Assembly (NCBI RefSeq): GCF_029919115.1
Contig: NZ_CP123990.1
Coordinates: 1,612,001-1,676,000, forward strand
Reading direction: 5' to 3'
Origin: Variovorax paradoxus
GTDB taxonomy: Bacteria > Pseudomonadota > Gammaproteobacteria > Burkholderiales > Burkholderiaceae_C
Length of the DNA stretch: 64,000 bases
The notes under the pieces are model-generated. The model saw only the letters and a list, made by a program, of their open reading frames with translations, did no database searches and was not told where the DNA came from. The first letter of the stretch is position 1. Each line of letters opens with the position of its first letter. A program made the position numbers and the translations under genes. Shown here piece by piece: positions 8,701 through 17,774 of the stretch.

Positions 8701-10401
8701 TCAAGACAGTTTGGCTGCAATCGGCATCTGGCGTCCGGAGCCGAAGGCCCGCGCCCTGACCCTTACGATGGGCGGCGACTGCCGCCGCTTGTATTCGTTG
8801 CGAGCAACCATGCCGCGGATGCGCTCTACGAGCGCTTCGCCGGAAGGTTGCGCCCGCAGCGTATCGACGAATTTTCGTGCCTCCTGGTACTCGTCCTGCG
8901 CGAGCCGCGGGCCTTCGATCAGCAGCTTGAGGATCTGGTCGAGCACGGGATAAGGCGGCAGGCTGTCGACATCCCTTTGCCCGGGTGCCAGTTCGGCCGA
9001 GGGCTCCTTGTCGATGATGCCCTGGGGAATGATCTCGCGGCCTGCCGTTTGGTTCATGTGACGCGAGAGGGCGAACACCTCGGTCTTGTAGAGATCGCCG
9101 ATGAGCCCCAGCCCGCCGTTGGTGTCGCCATAAAGCGTGCAGTAGCCGACCGAGATCTCGGACTTGTTGCCCGTGGTCAGCAGCAGGTGGCCGAAGCTGT
9201 TGGAGTACTCCATGAGAATGGTGCCGCGCACGCGCGCCTGAAGGTTCTCCAGGGCCACGCCGCGCAGTTCGCTGGACAGGGCCGATTCGAAACCTTGCGT
9301 GAACTGCGACACGATGCCTGCAATGGCATGGTGCTTCAGCGGCACACCCAGGTTGCGGCAAAGGGCTTCGGAGTCGCTGACCGAACCCTCCGATGAAAAG
9401 CTCGAGGGCATCGTGATGCCGACCACGTTCTCTGCCCCCAGCGCTTCGACCGCCAGCGCCAGGGTCAGCGCCGAATCGATGCCACCCGACGAGCCCACGA
9501 CCGCCTGGCTGAAGCCGCAGCGGCGCGCATAGTCGCGCAGGCCCAGCACAATCTGCTGGCGATAGAACTCCAGGGCGGGCAAGCCTTGTGGCGCGACCGG
9601 CGGCGGGGCCTTGCCGGCCGGCGTGAGAAAACGTCCGTTGTCGAAGCACAGCGTGCTCACGTCCTCGGCAAAGCGCCGCGCTTCGTACACCACCCCGGCC
9701 TGGGGCTCGACGGCGAACGACGCCCCGTCGTACACCAGTTGGTCGTGGCCGCCCACCTGGTTGACGTAGAGAATCGGCAAGCCGTTGCGGCGGCTTGCCG
9801 CGCTGAAAATCTGGTGCCGCTGTTCGCGCTTGCCGATGTTCGACGGGCTCGCGTTGATCGACACCACGAGGTCGGGCGCCGCATCGCGCATGCGCTCGAA
9901 CGGATTCACCAGGTAGTCCCGGCCCTCGTCGTTCCAGCCGTCTTCGCAGATCAGCAAACCTACCTGTGCATCGCGGATGCGAAGCACACGCGCCACGTCG
10001 GGCCCCGGTTCGAAATGCCGGCGCTCATCGAAGATGTTGTAGGTTGGCAGCAGCTGCTTGGCATATTCGAGCAGCACTTCGCCCCCGCGGATCACGCGCA
10101 GCACATTGCGAAGCTTCTTGCCTGCACCTTCGCGCCGCGCCGGCAACCCCACGGCCCAGTGCAGCGCCGGCATCTGGCGCGATGCGGCAAGAAGCGCCTG
10201 GAAGGCGGCCTCCACGCGGTCCATGAAGCCTTCTTCCTCCAGCAGGTCGGCCGGGTAGTAGGCGGTGAGCGACATCTCTGAAAACACGACCAGGTCGGCC
10301 TCGTCTGCTGCAGCCTTGCGCGCGGCGTCGATCATCAGCGCAGCGTTGCCAGCAAGATCGCCGATGGTGTAGTTGAGTTGCGCGGCGGTGATTCGGAGCA
10401 T
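8701..10401 (-). CDS. nadE: Glutamine-dependent NAD+ synthetase
   Basis: A 566-residue two-domain enzyme that amidates nicotinic acid adenine dinucleotide to NAD with ATP and glutamine. The N-terminal half is a nitrilase-type glutaminase: VVFSEMSLTAYYP carries the catalytic Glu, LLICEDGWN the Cys-containing strand, and a Lys lies between them. The C-terminal synthetase half has the PP-loop motif SSGGIDSALTLALA and later GNKSEISVGYCTLYGD. Length and order are normal for the long bacterial form. ATG 10401 is followed at once by LRITAAQLNYTIGDLAGN, the usual N-terminus. The gene starts 5 bases after the pncB stop, indicating one transcript. Confidence 0.95.
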   Translation of the reverse strand: MLRITAAQLNYTIGDLAGNAALMIDAARKAAADEADLVVFSEMSLTAYYPADLLEEEGFMDRVEAAFQALLAASRQMPALHWAVGLPARREGAGKKLRNVLRVIRGGEVLLEYAKQLLPTYNIFDERRHFEPGPDVARVLRIRDAQVGLLICEDGWNDEGRDYLVNPFERMRDAAPDLVVSINASPSNIGKREQRHQIFSAASRRNGLPILYVNQVGGHDQLVYDGASFAVEPQAGVVYEARRFAEDVSTLCFDNGRFLTPAGKAPPPVAPQGLPALEFYRQQIVLGLRDYARRCGFSQAVVGSSGGIDSALTLALAVEALGAENVVGITMPSSFSSEGSVSDSEALCRNLGVPLKHHAIAGIVSQFTQGFESALSSELRGVALENLQARVRGTILMEYSNSFGHLLLTTGNKSEISVGYCTLYGDTNGGLGLIGDLYKTEVFALSRHMNQTAGREIIPQGIIDKEPSAELAPGQRDVDSLPPYPVLDQILKLLIEGPRLAQDEYQEARKFVDTLRAQPSGEALVERIRGMVARNEYKRRQSPPIVRVRARAFGSGRQMPIAAKLS

Positions 10402-10406
10402 GGCTT

Positions 10407-11594
10407 TCAGCTTTCGATATGAAAGACCTGGCGCAGGTACGCCAGGAAGGTCTGGTCTTCGCACAGCGTCTTGCCGGGGCTGTCGGACAGCTTTGCGACC
10501 GGCTGTCCGTTGCAGCCGGTGAGCTTCATCACGATATTCAGCGGCACAAGGCCGACGTCGTTGGTCAGGTTGGTGCCTATGCCGAAGCCGGTCTGCGTGC
10601 GGTCGGCAAAGGTGCGGTACAGCCGGATGGCCGTCTGCAGATCCAGGCCGTCGGAGAACACCAGCCGCTTGGTGTGCGCATCGATGCGCAGCCTGGTGTA
10701 GTGCGCCAGCGCCTTTTCGCCCCAAACGACCGGGTCGCCGGAGTCGTGGCGAAGGCCATCGAACAGCTTGGCGAAGTACAGGTCGAAGTCGGCCAGAAAG
10801 GCGTCCATGCCCACCACGTCGGTCAGCGCCACACCCAGGTCGCCGCGGTACTCCTGCACCCAGCCTTCGAGGGCCGCATTCTGGAAGTCGCGCAGCCGCA
10901 CGCCCAACGCCTGGTAGGTCTGCAGGTATTCATGGGCCATGGTGCCGATGGGCACCAGCTCCAGTTCCTTGGCGAGCAGCACGTTGGAAGTGCCCTTGAA
11001 GTACATGGGCACCTCGCGCTTGAGCGTGGTGACCACCTCGCGCTGCCAGTCGCGCGAAAAGCGGCGGCGCACGCCGAAGTCGAAAAACTCGAACGGGTGC
11101 CGGGCCGGCGGCTCTTGTGCAAACCCGCGCAGCAGCTCGATCTTGGCCTGCAGGCGCTTGCGGCCCTCGGCCAGTGCAGCCTTCGCATCGAAGCGGCGGA
11201 AGTACAGTTCATTGACCATGGCCAGAACGAAGATTTCGAAAGCCATGGTGTGGACTTGCGGCCCCACCGCCCGGATGTGCAGCGCATCGCCTTCCACCGT
11301 GGCCGAGATGAACTCGCGCTGGAAGCTGAAGATGCGCAGGAAGTCGACAAAGTCGCTCTTGATGTAGCGCAGGCCGCCAAGGTAGGCGAGTTCGCCGGGC
11401 GCGAAGCGCAGCGTGCAGAGGTGGTCGAGCTGCTCGTTCACGTCCGCAAGCAATTCGGCCAGCGGATAAGCCGGCTGGTTGCGGCAGACGAAGGTGTACT
11501 CGGCCTGCGTTTGCGGGTTGCTGTGCAGCATGGCCTGCCACATGGTGAACTTGTACAGGTCGGTGTCCAGCAGGCTGCGGATGACGGGTTGCAT
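10407..11594 (-). CDS. pncB: Nicotinate phosphoribosyltransferase
   Basis: A 395-residue enzyme that joins nicotinate to PRPP to form nicotinate mononucleotide, the second step of Preiss-Handler salvage. The N-terminus [19 protein letters not shown] and the segment [13 protein letters not shown] are characteristic of bacterial PncB. The segments [11 protein letters not shown] and [19 protein letters not shown] carry the His and phosphate-binding residues of the active site. Eleven bases separate it from the pncA stop upstream and five from the nadE start downstream. ATG 11594 fits the conserved N-terminus. Control is expected through the NrtR operators before pncA. Confidence 0.95.
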   Translation of the reverse strand: MQPVIRSLLDTDLYKFTMWQAMLHSNPQTQAEYTFVCRNQPAYPLAELLADVNEQLDHLCTLRFAPGELAYLGGLRYIKSDFVDFLRIFSFQREFISATVEGDALHIRAVGPQVHTMAFEIFVLAMVNELYFRRFDAKAALAEGRKRLQAKIELLRGFAQEPPARHPFEFFDFGVRRRFSRDWQREVVTTLKREVPMYFKGTSNVLLAKELELVPIGTMAHEYLQTYQALGVRLRDFQNAALEGWVQEYRGDLGVALTDVVGMDAFLADFDLYFAKLFDGLRHDSGDPVVWGEKALAHYTRLRIDAHTKRLVFSDGLDLQTAIRLYRTFADRTQTGFGIGTNLTNDVGLVPLNIVMKLTGCNGQPVAKLSDSPGKTLCEDQTFLAYLRQVFHIES

Positions 11595-11605
11595 GGTGCG
11601 GTCCT

Positions 11606-12469
11606 TCAGGTATTGGCGGTCAATATGGAAAGCACTTCGGCGCTGGTGAGAAGCTGCGCGCCGCGGTTGCCCATGTCTTGCAGGAATGCCTGGTGCTGCG
11701 CCTCGAAGCCGGTCACCGGGCTCATGCAATCGGTAACGAGCACCAGCTTGGCGGTCTTGCCGGAAGGGAGGTTGGCGGCAATGTGCTCGGTGGTGGCCTT
11801 TACGCAATGGCTGCTGGCTTCTCCGGCAATCACGATCAGGTCGGCGCGATCGAGCGACTCGACCAGCGGCATGTTGAGCCGGGTGGCAGGATCGTCTTTG
11901 TCCGGCACTTCGGCCTGGATGGCGCTGTAGTGTTCGGTCCAGGGGTTGCTGCCCTTGCCGATTTTTTGCACCACGCGCAGCCGCTCGTCCTCCCAGGCGT
12001 TGTAGGCGGCCTTGACGGCGGCGTGCACGTTGTGGCCCCAGCTGCCGATCTCGCAGTGCACCGGCCACACCATCAGCGTGTAGCGGCCACGGCGCTCGAG
12101 CTCTTCGATGTAGGCCATTGCCCGGGGCAGGGCGGCAGGGTCGCGCGGGCGGTAGTCGCCGGCATTGACCTGGGCCGCGGAAATCGACGTGAAAGGAGGC
12201 ACATCGGCGCCATCGCGGGTTTGCCAGAACGTGGGGTGCGCAATGTCGAACCTGTGGTGCGAATCCAGCGTAACGGTGATGCCGCCAATGCCTTGAGCGC
12301 CTTCGCGGATGAGCCCGGCCACGCGCAGCATGTCGGCATGCGCGCCGGCCACCGGCAGCGCCGGCTGCAATTGCGCGCCGGTGGCTGCGTCTGCCGGAAG
12401 CCAACTGGCGGGAAGGTCGCAAAAGTCGTTCTGCGGATCGATCAGGAGAAATTGGATGCTCTGCTTCAT
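11606..12469 (-). CDS. pncA: Nicotinamidase-type cysteine hydrolase
   Basis: A 287-residue isochorismatase-fold amidase, longer than the roughly 210-residue E. coli PncA. Visible active-site elements are [11 protein letters not shown] (catalytic Asp), [13 protein letters not shown] (metal-binding Asp/His set) and [16 protein letters not shown] (catalytic Cys). Its position as the first gene of an NAD operon directly behind two NrtR operators supports deamidation of nicotinamide to nicotinate. An insertion around residues 95-130 accounts for part of the extra length. The ATG at 12469 is taken because [11 protein letters not shown] begins the fold; the in-frame ATG at 12520 would place the operators inside the coding region. 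Confidence 0.87.
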   Translation of the reverse strand: MKQSIQFLLIDPQNDFCDLPASWLPADAATGAQLQPALPVAGAHADMLRVAGLIREGAQGIGGITVTLDSHHRFDIAHPTFWQTRDGADVPPFTSISAAQVNAGDYRPRDPAALPRAMAYIEELERRGRYTLMVWPVHCEIGSWGHNVHAAVKAAYNAWEDERLRVVQKIGKGSNPWTEHYSAIQAEVPDKDDPATRLNMPLVESLDRADLIVIAGEASSHCVKATTEHIAANLPSGKTAKLVLVTDCMSPVTGFEAQHQAFLQDMGNRGAQLLTSAEVLSILTANT

Positions 12470-12484
12470 GGTTTTCTCTATTGA

Positions 12485-12521
12485 GTTGTACTGTGCAACT
12501 ATATGGGTTGCATAGTACAAC
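12485..12521. promoter_or_regulatory. Tandem NrtR operators ahead of pncA-pncB-nadE-nadM
   Basis: Two imperfect palindromes, GTTGTACTGTGCAAC (12485-12499) and GTTGCATAGTACAAC (12507-12521), lie in the 66-base gap between nrtR and pncA. Their centres are 22 bases apart, two helical turns, so two repressor dimers could bind the same DNA face. Both share the pattern GTTGTACnGTACAAC with the perfect site before nrtR. Assignment to NrtR is inferred from context and from the shared sequence. Confidence 0.8.
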
Positions 12522-12535
12522 TTACTCGAAGAATG

Positions 12536-13276
12536 TCAAGCGCCAGGCTCCGCAGAGTCGCGCGGGCTGAAGGTGCGGGGGAACAGGGCGGCCTGGGACC
12601 GGTCGCGCAGGCGGTAGCCCATGGCCGGGCGGCCGAAGGTGCCTTCCACCGTGCCGGCTTCTTCCATGAAGCCGGCGTCGAGCATCCGCTTGCGGAACGC
12701 GCTCTTGTCGACCGGGCGGCCAAGCACCACTTCGTAGGTGTGCTGCAGCTGCGGCAGGGTGAACGGTTCGCCCAGCAGGAAGGCTGGGAGCGAGGTGTAT
12801 TCGACCTTGCTGCGCAGGCGGGCAATGGCGGCTTCGAGGATCTCGCCGTGATCGAAGGCGAGGCGCTTGCGGGCGGCCGCAGTGGCCTCGATCCATTCCA
12901 CCTGCGCGGCGTTCGCTCCTTTTTCGAGCACCAGGTCCTGGCTGGGCACGAGTGCGAAGAACGCATGCGTGGTCGACCAGCCTCGCGGATCGCGGCTTGC
13001 GCCGCCCCAGCTGCCCAGTTGCTCCAGGTACGGCGCAGAAACACCGGTCTTTTCTTGCAGCTTGCGCAAGGCGCAGCCGAGCAGGCTGGCGTCCTTGTCG
13101 ACGTCGATGAACCCGCCCGGCAGGGCCCAGCGTCCCGGAAACGGCTCGTGGGCCTCACTGGGGCGGCGCATCAGAACGACCTTCAACTCATCATCCAGCA
13201 CGGTAAAGATGACGACGTCGACGGTGACCAGCGGCCTGGGAAACTTCAAATCGGCCTGCGTGTTGGAAGATTTCAA
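12536..13276 (-). CDS. nrtR: NrtR-type transcriptional repressor of NAD biosynthesis (Nudix-like domain plus winged helix)
   Basis: A 246-residue protein. Residues 15-155 form a Nudix-like domain (VTVDVVIFTVLDDELKVVLM, then PGRWALPGGFIDVDKDAS). Its Nudix box is degenerate: GGFIDVDKDASLLGCALRK continuing LQEKTGV has two extra residues and lacks parts of the REUxEE metal-binding core. This fits a sensor of ADP-ribose rather than an active hydrolase. The C-terminal part (LPQLQHTYEVVLGRPVDKSA, FRKRMLDAGF) is the NrtR winged-helix region. It precedes pncA-pncB-nadE-nadM on the same strand. The only plausible start is TTG 13276, seven bases after AAAGGAGG. Its own operator lies 25 bases upstream. 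Confidence 0.88.
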   Translation of the reverse strand: MKSSNTQADLKFPRPLVTVDVVIFTVLDDELKVVLMRRPSEAHEPFPGRWALPGGFIDVDKDASLLGCALRKLQEKTGVSAPYLEQLGSWGGASRDPRGWSTTHAFFALVPSQDLVLEKGANAAQVEWIEATAAARKRLAFDHGEILEAAIARLRSKVEYTSLPAFLLGEPFTLPQLQHTYEVVLGRPVDKSAFRKRMLDAGFMEEAGTVEGTFGRPAMGYRLRDRSQAALFPRTFSPRDSAEPGA

Positions 13277-13301
13277 GACCGGGCCTCCTTTCTGAAAAGA
13301 G

Positions 13302-13316
13302 GTTGTACTGTACAAC
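13302..13316. promoter_or_regulatory. Perfect NrtR operator upstream of nrtR
   Basis: GTTGTAC-T-GTACAAC is a perfect palindrome with 7-base arms around a single central base, 25 bases before the nrtR TTG start and about 40 bases before the divergent gene at 13359. It is the cleanest of three matching sites and suggests autoregulation; it could also affect the divergent gene. Confidence 0.8.
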
Positions 13317-13358
13317 TCCAGTGGGCTGACCGGCAGGGCGGGGTAACCTCCGCAACCT

Positions 13359-14579
13359 ATGGATTCCCTGATCGCCGCCTCCGCGCGCGCCCTTGCCGCC
13401 GGCGATGCGCTCGGCGCACTCAAGCGGGTTGCCTTGCGCGACGACCCGCCTGCGCTGGCCCTGCGCGGCATTGCCATGGCGCAGCTTGGCGAGCATCCAC
13501 GTGCGCGCGAGCTCCTTCGGCGGGCCGCCCGCGGCTTTGGCGCCCACGAGGAACTGGCGCGCGCCCGCTGCCTTGTTGCCGAGGCCGAGGTGGCGCTGGC
13601 CATGCGGGACCTTGGGGGATCGCCGCGATTGCTTGCCGCAGCGGCCTCCACGCTCGAGGCGCATGCCGACCACGGCAATGCGCTGCAGGCGCGGCTGATC
13701 GCGGCGCGCAAGTTCCTGCTGCTCGGCCGGCTCGGCGACGCGGCGGCAACGCTGGCCCCGCTCGATGCGCGCGGTTTACCGCCGTCGCTGGCGGCCGTGG
13801 CCGAGCTGACCGCGGCCGAGCTGGCGCTGCGATCGCTGCGCACCGCCATGGCGCAGGCGGCACTCGACCGCGCACATGAGGCGGCCGAACGCGCGCGCGT
13901 GCCGGCGCTCCTGGCCGAGGTGGCGGAAGCGCGGGCCGCGCTAGATCGTCCCGCCGCGCGGCGCCGCTCGGCCGGTGGCGAAGAGACGCTGCGCCTGCAA
14001 GAGGTGGAGGCTCTTTTGGCATCGGATGCGCTGGTGGTCGATGCATGCCGCCGCGGCGTTGGCGCCGGGGATGCATGGCGGCCGCTGGCCCGGCGCCCGG
14101 TGCTGTTTGCATTGGCGCGCGCGCTGGCCGAGGCGTGGCCAGGGGACGTCGATCGCGAAGCGCTGATTGCCTATGCGTTCAATACCCGCCACCCCGACGA
14201 GACGCTCCGGGCGCGCCTGCGGGTCGAGGTCGGCAGGCTGCGCGCTCTCATCGCGCCGCTCGCGGGCATCGAGGCGACGGCGCGGGGATTCGTGCTCAAG
14301 CCGCGCGGCGGGCGCGAGGTTGCCGTGCTGGCACCGCCCATCGACGGCGAGCAGGCCTCGCTGCTGGCGCTGCTCTCCGACGGAGCGGCATGGTCGACCT
14401 CGGCGCTGGCGCTGGCCTTGGGGGCCAGCCAGCGCACCGTGCAGCGCGCGCTCGCCGAACTGGAAGCTACCGGCCGTGTGCGCGCCATCGGGCGGGCGAG
14501 GGCGCAGCGCTGGCTGTCGCCGCCGCTGACCGGATTCACGACGATCTTGTTACTCCCCGCCGCCCTGCCGATTGAATAG
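13359..14579 (+). CDS. Tetratricopeptide-like, helix-turn-helix regulatory protein of unknown target
   Basis: A 406-residue, very Ala/Arg/Leu-rich protein. Residues 1-200 are a run of amphipathic helices resembling TPR-like units. Around residues 230-320 lies a segment like the OmpR/PhoB-type winged helix (DREALIAYAFNTRHPDETLR, ARLRVEVGRLRALI). The C-terminal part contains a second helix-turn-helix (WSTSALALALGASQRTVQRA, LAELEATGRVRAIG). It is probably a transcription factor. Three plus-strand genes follow closely (beta-propeller, DUF899, membrane protein), so they are its likely targets. ATG 13359 follows 82 bases after the divergent nrtR start, with the NrtR operator between them. I cannot name a signal. 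Confidence 0.7.
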   Translation: MDSLIAASARALAAGDALGALKRVALRDDPPALALRGIAMAQLGEHPRARELLRRAARGFGAHEELARARCLVAEAEVALAMRDLGGSPRLLAAAASTLEAHADHGNALQARLIAARKFLLLGRLGDAAATLAPLDARGLPPSLAAVAELTAAELALRSLRTAMAQAALDRAHEAAERARVPALLAEVAEARAALDRPAARRRSAGGEETLRLQEVEALLASDALVVDACRRGVGAGDAWRPLARRPVLFALARALAEAWPGDVDREALIAYAFNTRHPDETLRARLRVEVGRLRALIAPLAGIEATARGFVLKPRGGREVAVLAPPIDGEQASLLALLSDGAAWSTSALALALGASQRTVQRALAELEATGRVRAIGRARAQRWLSPPLTGFTTILLLPAALPIE

Positions 14580-14624
14580 AGTTGCCTCCAAGGCCCCGGC
14601 GTGGGGCCCAAACAAGGAGCAGCG

Positions 14625-15314
14625 ATGAGCAGTAGCAGCAGCAAGGCAGGCAAGGACCAGGCCGCCATTACGGCGAGTGCAGCCGAAATCGTTCGCGAGT
14701 ACGGGCCCTTGGCCGGTGAGGCGAGCGTGGGCGGCGTGACCCACGACGGGCAGCGCGTCTGGGCCGCCACGCGCGACGGCCTGATTGCCTTCGACCCGGT
14801 GAGCGGCAAGACCACGCGCACGCTGGCTTGCGCCGGAGACGCCGGCACCGCCTTCGACGGCACTTACCTGTATCAGATCACCGAGGCGCGCATCGACAAG
14901 ATCGACCCCGTGACCGGCACGGTGGTGGCATCGATTCCCGCGCCCGGCAACGGCAGCGACTCGGGGCTCACCTGGGCCGAGGGCAGCCTGTGGGTGGGGC
15001 AGTACCGCGACCGCAAGATCCGCCAGATCGACCCGGCCACCGGCGCGGTGCTCCGCACCATCGAGTCCAACCGCTTCGTTACCGGGGTGACCTGGGTCGA
15101 CGGCGAGCTGTGGCATGGCACCTGGGAGGGCGACGAGAGCGAGCTCCGCCGCATCAACCCCGAAAGCGGCGCCGTGCTCGAGCGGCTCGAAATGCCGCGC
15201 GGCACCGGTGTGAGCGGGCTCGAATCCGACGGGGGAGACCTTTTCTATTGCGGCGGCGGAGGCAGCGGAAAAGTCCGTGCCGTGCGGCGCCCCAAAGCGG
15301 CTGCCAGGGCGTGA
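14625..15314 (+). CDS. Vgb/YncE-like beta-propeller protein
   Basis: A 229-residue protein made of repeated blades of the form WxxxRDGLIAFDPVSGKT, ITEARIDKIDPVTGTV, RKIRQIDPATGAV and SELRRINPESGAV. This is the pattern of YVTN/Vgb-type propellers and of glutamine cyclotransferase-like proteins. No signal peptide is visible, so it is likely cytoplasmic. The start ATG 14625 follows AAGGAG by six bases. The gene lies 45 bases after the regulator gene and 47 before the DUF899 gene. A catalytic role cannot be assigned. Confidence 0.75.
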   Translation: MSSSSSKAGKDQAAITASAAEIVREYGPLAGEASVGGVTHDGQRVWAATRDGLIAFDPVSGKTTRTLACAGDAGTAFDGTYLYQITEARIDKIDPVTGTVVASIPAPGNGSDSGLTWAEGSLWVGQYRDRKIRQIDPATGAVLRTIESNRFVTGVTWVDGELWHGTWEGDESELRRINPESGAVLERLEMPRGTGVSGLESDGGDLFYCGGGGSGKVRAVRRPKAAARA

Positions 15315-15361
15315 ACGCATTCGCCCGCAAAACGATTCATCGAGCCAAGGAGCACATCGCC

Positions 15362-16150
15362 ATGAACACCACCGTTGCCGAAGCAAGCGTTGCCAACCAC
15401 CCCGTCGTTGCGAAGGACCGTTGGCTCGCCCAGCGCAAGGCGCTGCTGGCACGCGAAAAGGAACTGACGCAGCTGCGCGACCAGATTGCCCGCGAGCGTC
15501 GCGCCTTGCCGTGGACCCGCGTCGAGAAGAACTACATCTTCGACACGCCCGATGGCCCGCGCGCGCTGGCCGACCTGTTCGAGGGCCGCCGCCAGTTGCT
15601 GGTGCAGCATTTCATGCTCGGCCCCGATTGGGAGCAGGGCTGCCCGAGCTGCTCCTACATGGCCGACCACGTCGACGGAATGAAGGTGCACCTGGAAAAC
15701 CGCGACGTCACGCTGCTGACTGTGTCCCGCGCGCCGCTCGGGCAGATCGAGCGCTTTCGCCGGCGCATGGGCTGGCAGTTCAGGTGGGTGTCGGCGTACG
15801 GCAGCGATTTCAACTACGACTTCGGCGTGAGCTTCACGTCGGAACAATGGGCCGAGGGCAAGGGCGAGGTCTACTACAACTACAGCGTGCGGCCTTTTCC
15901 GGCCGAGGAGGCACCCGGCATCAGCGTGTTCTACAAGGACGATGCGGGCGAGGTCTTCCACACCTACTCGACCTACGAGCGCGGCGTCGAAGTGATGATG
16001 GGCACCTACAACCTGCTCGATCTCACCCCCAAGGGCCGCGACGAGCACAACGCGGTCTACACCATGGACTGGGTGCGCCACCACGATCGCTACGAGCCGG
16101 CGCCGGCCGCAAAGCCGGCAGCCCACGCGTGCTGCCATCCGTCGAACTGA
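15362..16150 (+). CDS. DUF899 thioredoxin-fold protein
   Basis: A 262-residue member of DUF899, a thioredoxin/AhpC-like family of unknown reaction. Typical segments are RALPWTRVEKNYIFDTPDGP, LVQHFMLGPDWEQGCPSCSY with a CPSC pair that could be redox-active, and VYYNYSVRPFPAEEAPGISV. The C-terminus ends in AHACCHPSN, a short His/Cys tail that may bind metal; this is an inference from composition. The ATG at 15362 lies after AAGGAGCACATCGCC, a fair ribosome site. It is transcribed with the propeller gene before it and a small membrane-protein gene 31 bases after it. Confidence 0.85.
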   Translation: MNTTVAEASVANHPVVAKDRWLAQRKALLAREKELTQLRDQIARERRALPWTRVEKNYIFDTPDGPRALADLFEGRRQLLVQHFMLGPDWEQGCPSCSYMADHVDGMKVHLENRDVTLLTVSRAPLGQIERFRRRMGWQFRWVSAYGSDFNYDFGVSFTSEQWAEGKGEVYYNYSVRPFPAEEAPGISVFYKDDAGEVFHTYSTYERGVEVMMGTYNLLDLTPKGRDEHNAVYTMDWVRHHDRYEPAPAAKPAAHACCHPSN

Positions 16151-16181
16151 CCGGCAACCGGGCCGACCGCGAAGGCATGCC

Positions 16182-16733
16182 ATGGAAAGCCTCTGGCCCT
16201 GGTTGGTGGTGGCGGGTGTCGGCGCCCTCCATGGCCTGAACCCTGCCACCGGCTGGATGTGGGCCGCCGCCTGGGGCGTGCGGTCGAAAAAACGGGGCCA
16301 GGCGCTGCGGGCCTTGGTGCCCATCGCGGCCGGGCACGCCGCGTCGGTTGCGTTGGTGGCTGCGGCGGTCGCGTTCGGCATGTCGGTGGACCGCGTGGTG
16401 CTGCAACTGGTGGCGGGCTGCCTGGTCGTCGTCTTTGCAGTGCTGCACTTCTCGGGCCGCACACCCAAGGCGGTGCGTGCGCCGGCGGGGCACGCAGGGC
16501 TGGCGCTCTGGTCTTTCATGATGGCAACCGCGCAAGGCGCCGGGTTGATGCTGGTGCCTGCGCTCATTCCGCTGTGCATGGGCGAGACAGCCGCACGGGA
16601 GGCAGGCGCATCGGGTTCGCTGATGCTGGCGCTTGCGGCGGTCGGCGTTCACACGGCTGCAATGCTTGTTGTCACTGCGTTGGTCGCCAGCGGCGTGTGC
16701 CGCGGGGTGAAACTCATACTTTCGAACTCCTGA
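16182..16733 (+). CDS. Small polytopic membrane protein
   Basis: A 183-residue protein with about five hydrophobic helices. Helix 1 is followed by ALHGLNPATGWMWAAAWGV, an HGxNPxxGW motif that superficially resembles the His/Pro/Gly motifs of NicO/UreH-like transporters. The HX4D signature of nickel permeases is absent. It is the last gene of the 13359-16733 group. I do not recognise a named family; transport is only a suggestion based on topology and motif. ATG 16182 is preceded by GAAGG at a slightly long spacing. Confidence 0.7.
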   Translation: MESLWPWLVVAGVGALHGLNPATGWMWAAAWGVRSKKRGQALRALVPIAAGHAASVALVAAAVAFGMSVDRVVLQLVAGCLVVVFAVLHFSGRTPKAVRAPAGHAGLALWSFMMATAQGAGLMLVPALIPLCMGETAAREAGASGSLMLALAAVGVHTAAMLVVTALVASGVCRGVKLILSNS

Positions 16734-16910
16734 CGCGCGGCAAAACGAGCAAGAAGGTACAGACTCGCGCATCTGGTTGCATATTGGCCGTGCCGTGACA
16801 GCTGGTTGCAAGCTTGGCTCAGTGTTTTCCTCAGAGAACGATGGCTCGAAACTCGCTAGAGTGAAGGCGGCCGTTCAGGCTTTTGCTTCGCACACATCAA
16901 GGAAAATTTC

Positions 16911-17648
16911 ATGAGCAAGAAAGTTGCATATGTCACCGGAGGCATGGGTGGCATCGGAACTGCCATCTGCCAGCGCCTTTTCAAAGACGGCTTTACTGTC
17001 GTCGCAGGCTGCGGCCCCACGCGCGACCATGCCAAATGGCTGGCCGAGCAGAAGGCCCTGGGCTTCGAGTTCCACGCGTCGGTCGGCAATGTCGGCGACT
17101 GGCAATCCACAGTCGAAGCATTTTCCGCCGCAAAGGCGGCGCACGGCGCCATCGACGTGCTCGTCAACAACGCCGGCATCACGCGGGACCGCATGTTCCT
17201 GAAGATGACGCCCGAAGACTGGAGCGCGGTCATCGAGACCAACCTCAACAGCATGTTCAACGTCACCAAGCAGGTGGTGGGCGACATGGTCGAGAAGGGC
17301 TGGGGCCGCATCATCAACATCAGCTCGGTGAACGGCGCCAAGGGCCAGGCGGGGCAGACCAACTACTCGGCGGCCAAGGCCGGCATGCACGGCTTCACGA
17401 TGGCGCTGGCGCAAGAGCTGGCGAGCAAGGGCGTCACGGTCAATACCGTGAGCCCGGGCTACATCGGCACCGACATGGTGAAAGCCATTCGCCAGGAAGT
17501 GCTCGACAAGATCGTGGCCACCATCCCGGTCAAGCGCCTGGGCGAGCCGAGCGAAATTGCCTCCATCATCTCGTGGCTTGCCACGGACGAGGGCGGCTAC
17601 TCCACCGGGGCCGACTTCTCGGTCAACGGCGGGCTCCACATGCACTGA
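16911..17648 (+). CDS. phaB: Acetoacetyl-CoA reductase
   Basis: A 245-residue short-chain dehydrogenase that reduces acetoacetyl-CoA to (R)-3-hydroxybutyryl-CoA with NADPH for polyhydroxybutyrate. The nucleotide loop is TGGMGGIG, the catalytic set is ISSVNGAKGQ...NYSAAKAG, and NTVSPGYIGTDMVKAIR and the C-terminal STGADFSVNGGLHMH match PhaB closely. The VAGCGPTRDH segment after strand 2 is where PhaB proteins set cofactor preference. It is monocistronic here, with no phaC or phaA beside it, and is followed by a clear terminator. ATG 16911 follows AAGGAAAATTTC. Confidence 0.93.
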   Translation: MSKKVAYVTGGMGGIGTAICQRLFKDGFTVVAGCGPTRDHAKWLAEQKALGFEFHASVGNVGDWQSTVEAFSAAKAAHGAIDVLVNNAGITRDRMFLKMTPEDWSAVIETNLNSMFNVTKQVVGDMVEKGWGRIINISSVNGAKGQAGQTNYSAAKAGMHGFTMALAQELASKGVTVNTVSPGYIGTDMVKAIRQEVLDKIVATIPVKRLGEPSEIASIISWLATDEGGYSTGADFSVNGGLHMH

Positions 17649-17671
17649 TCATGCTGACCGCAACCTGATCG

Positions 17672-17696
17672 AAAAACCCGCTTCGGCGGGTTTTTT
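17672..17696 (+). terminator. Rho-independent terminator after phaB
   Basis: AAAAACCCGC (17672-17681), TTCG tetraloop, then GCGGGTTTTT (17686-17695) with one more T. The stem is perfect and GC-capped with an extra-stable loop. It lies 23 bases after the phaB stop and separates it from dctA. Confidence 0.92.
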
Positions 17697-17774
17697 CGTT
17701 TTCGGCGATGTGGCTTCTACGAATGGAAAGCGGCGAAAAGGGTCATAAAGTTTTGCACCCCCTGGAGGCATGAC

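Noticed and set aside
17735..17756. Sigma-54 promoter before dctA, expected for DctBD control
   Set aside because: A TTGC occurs, but the GG element is two bases too far away; spacing does not fit GG-N10-GC.
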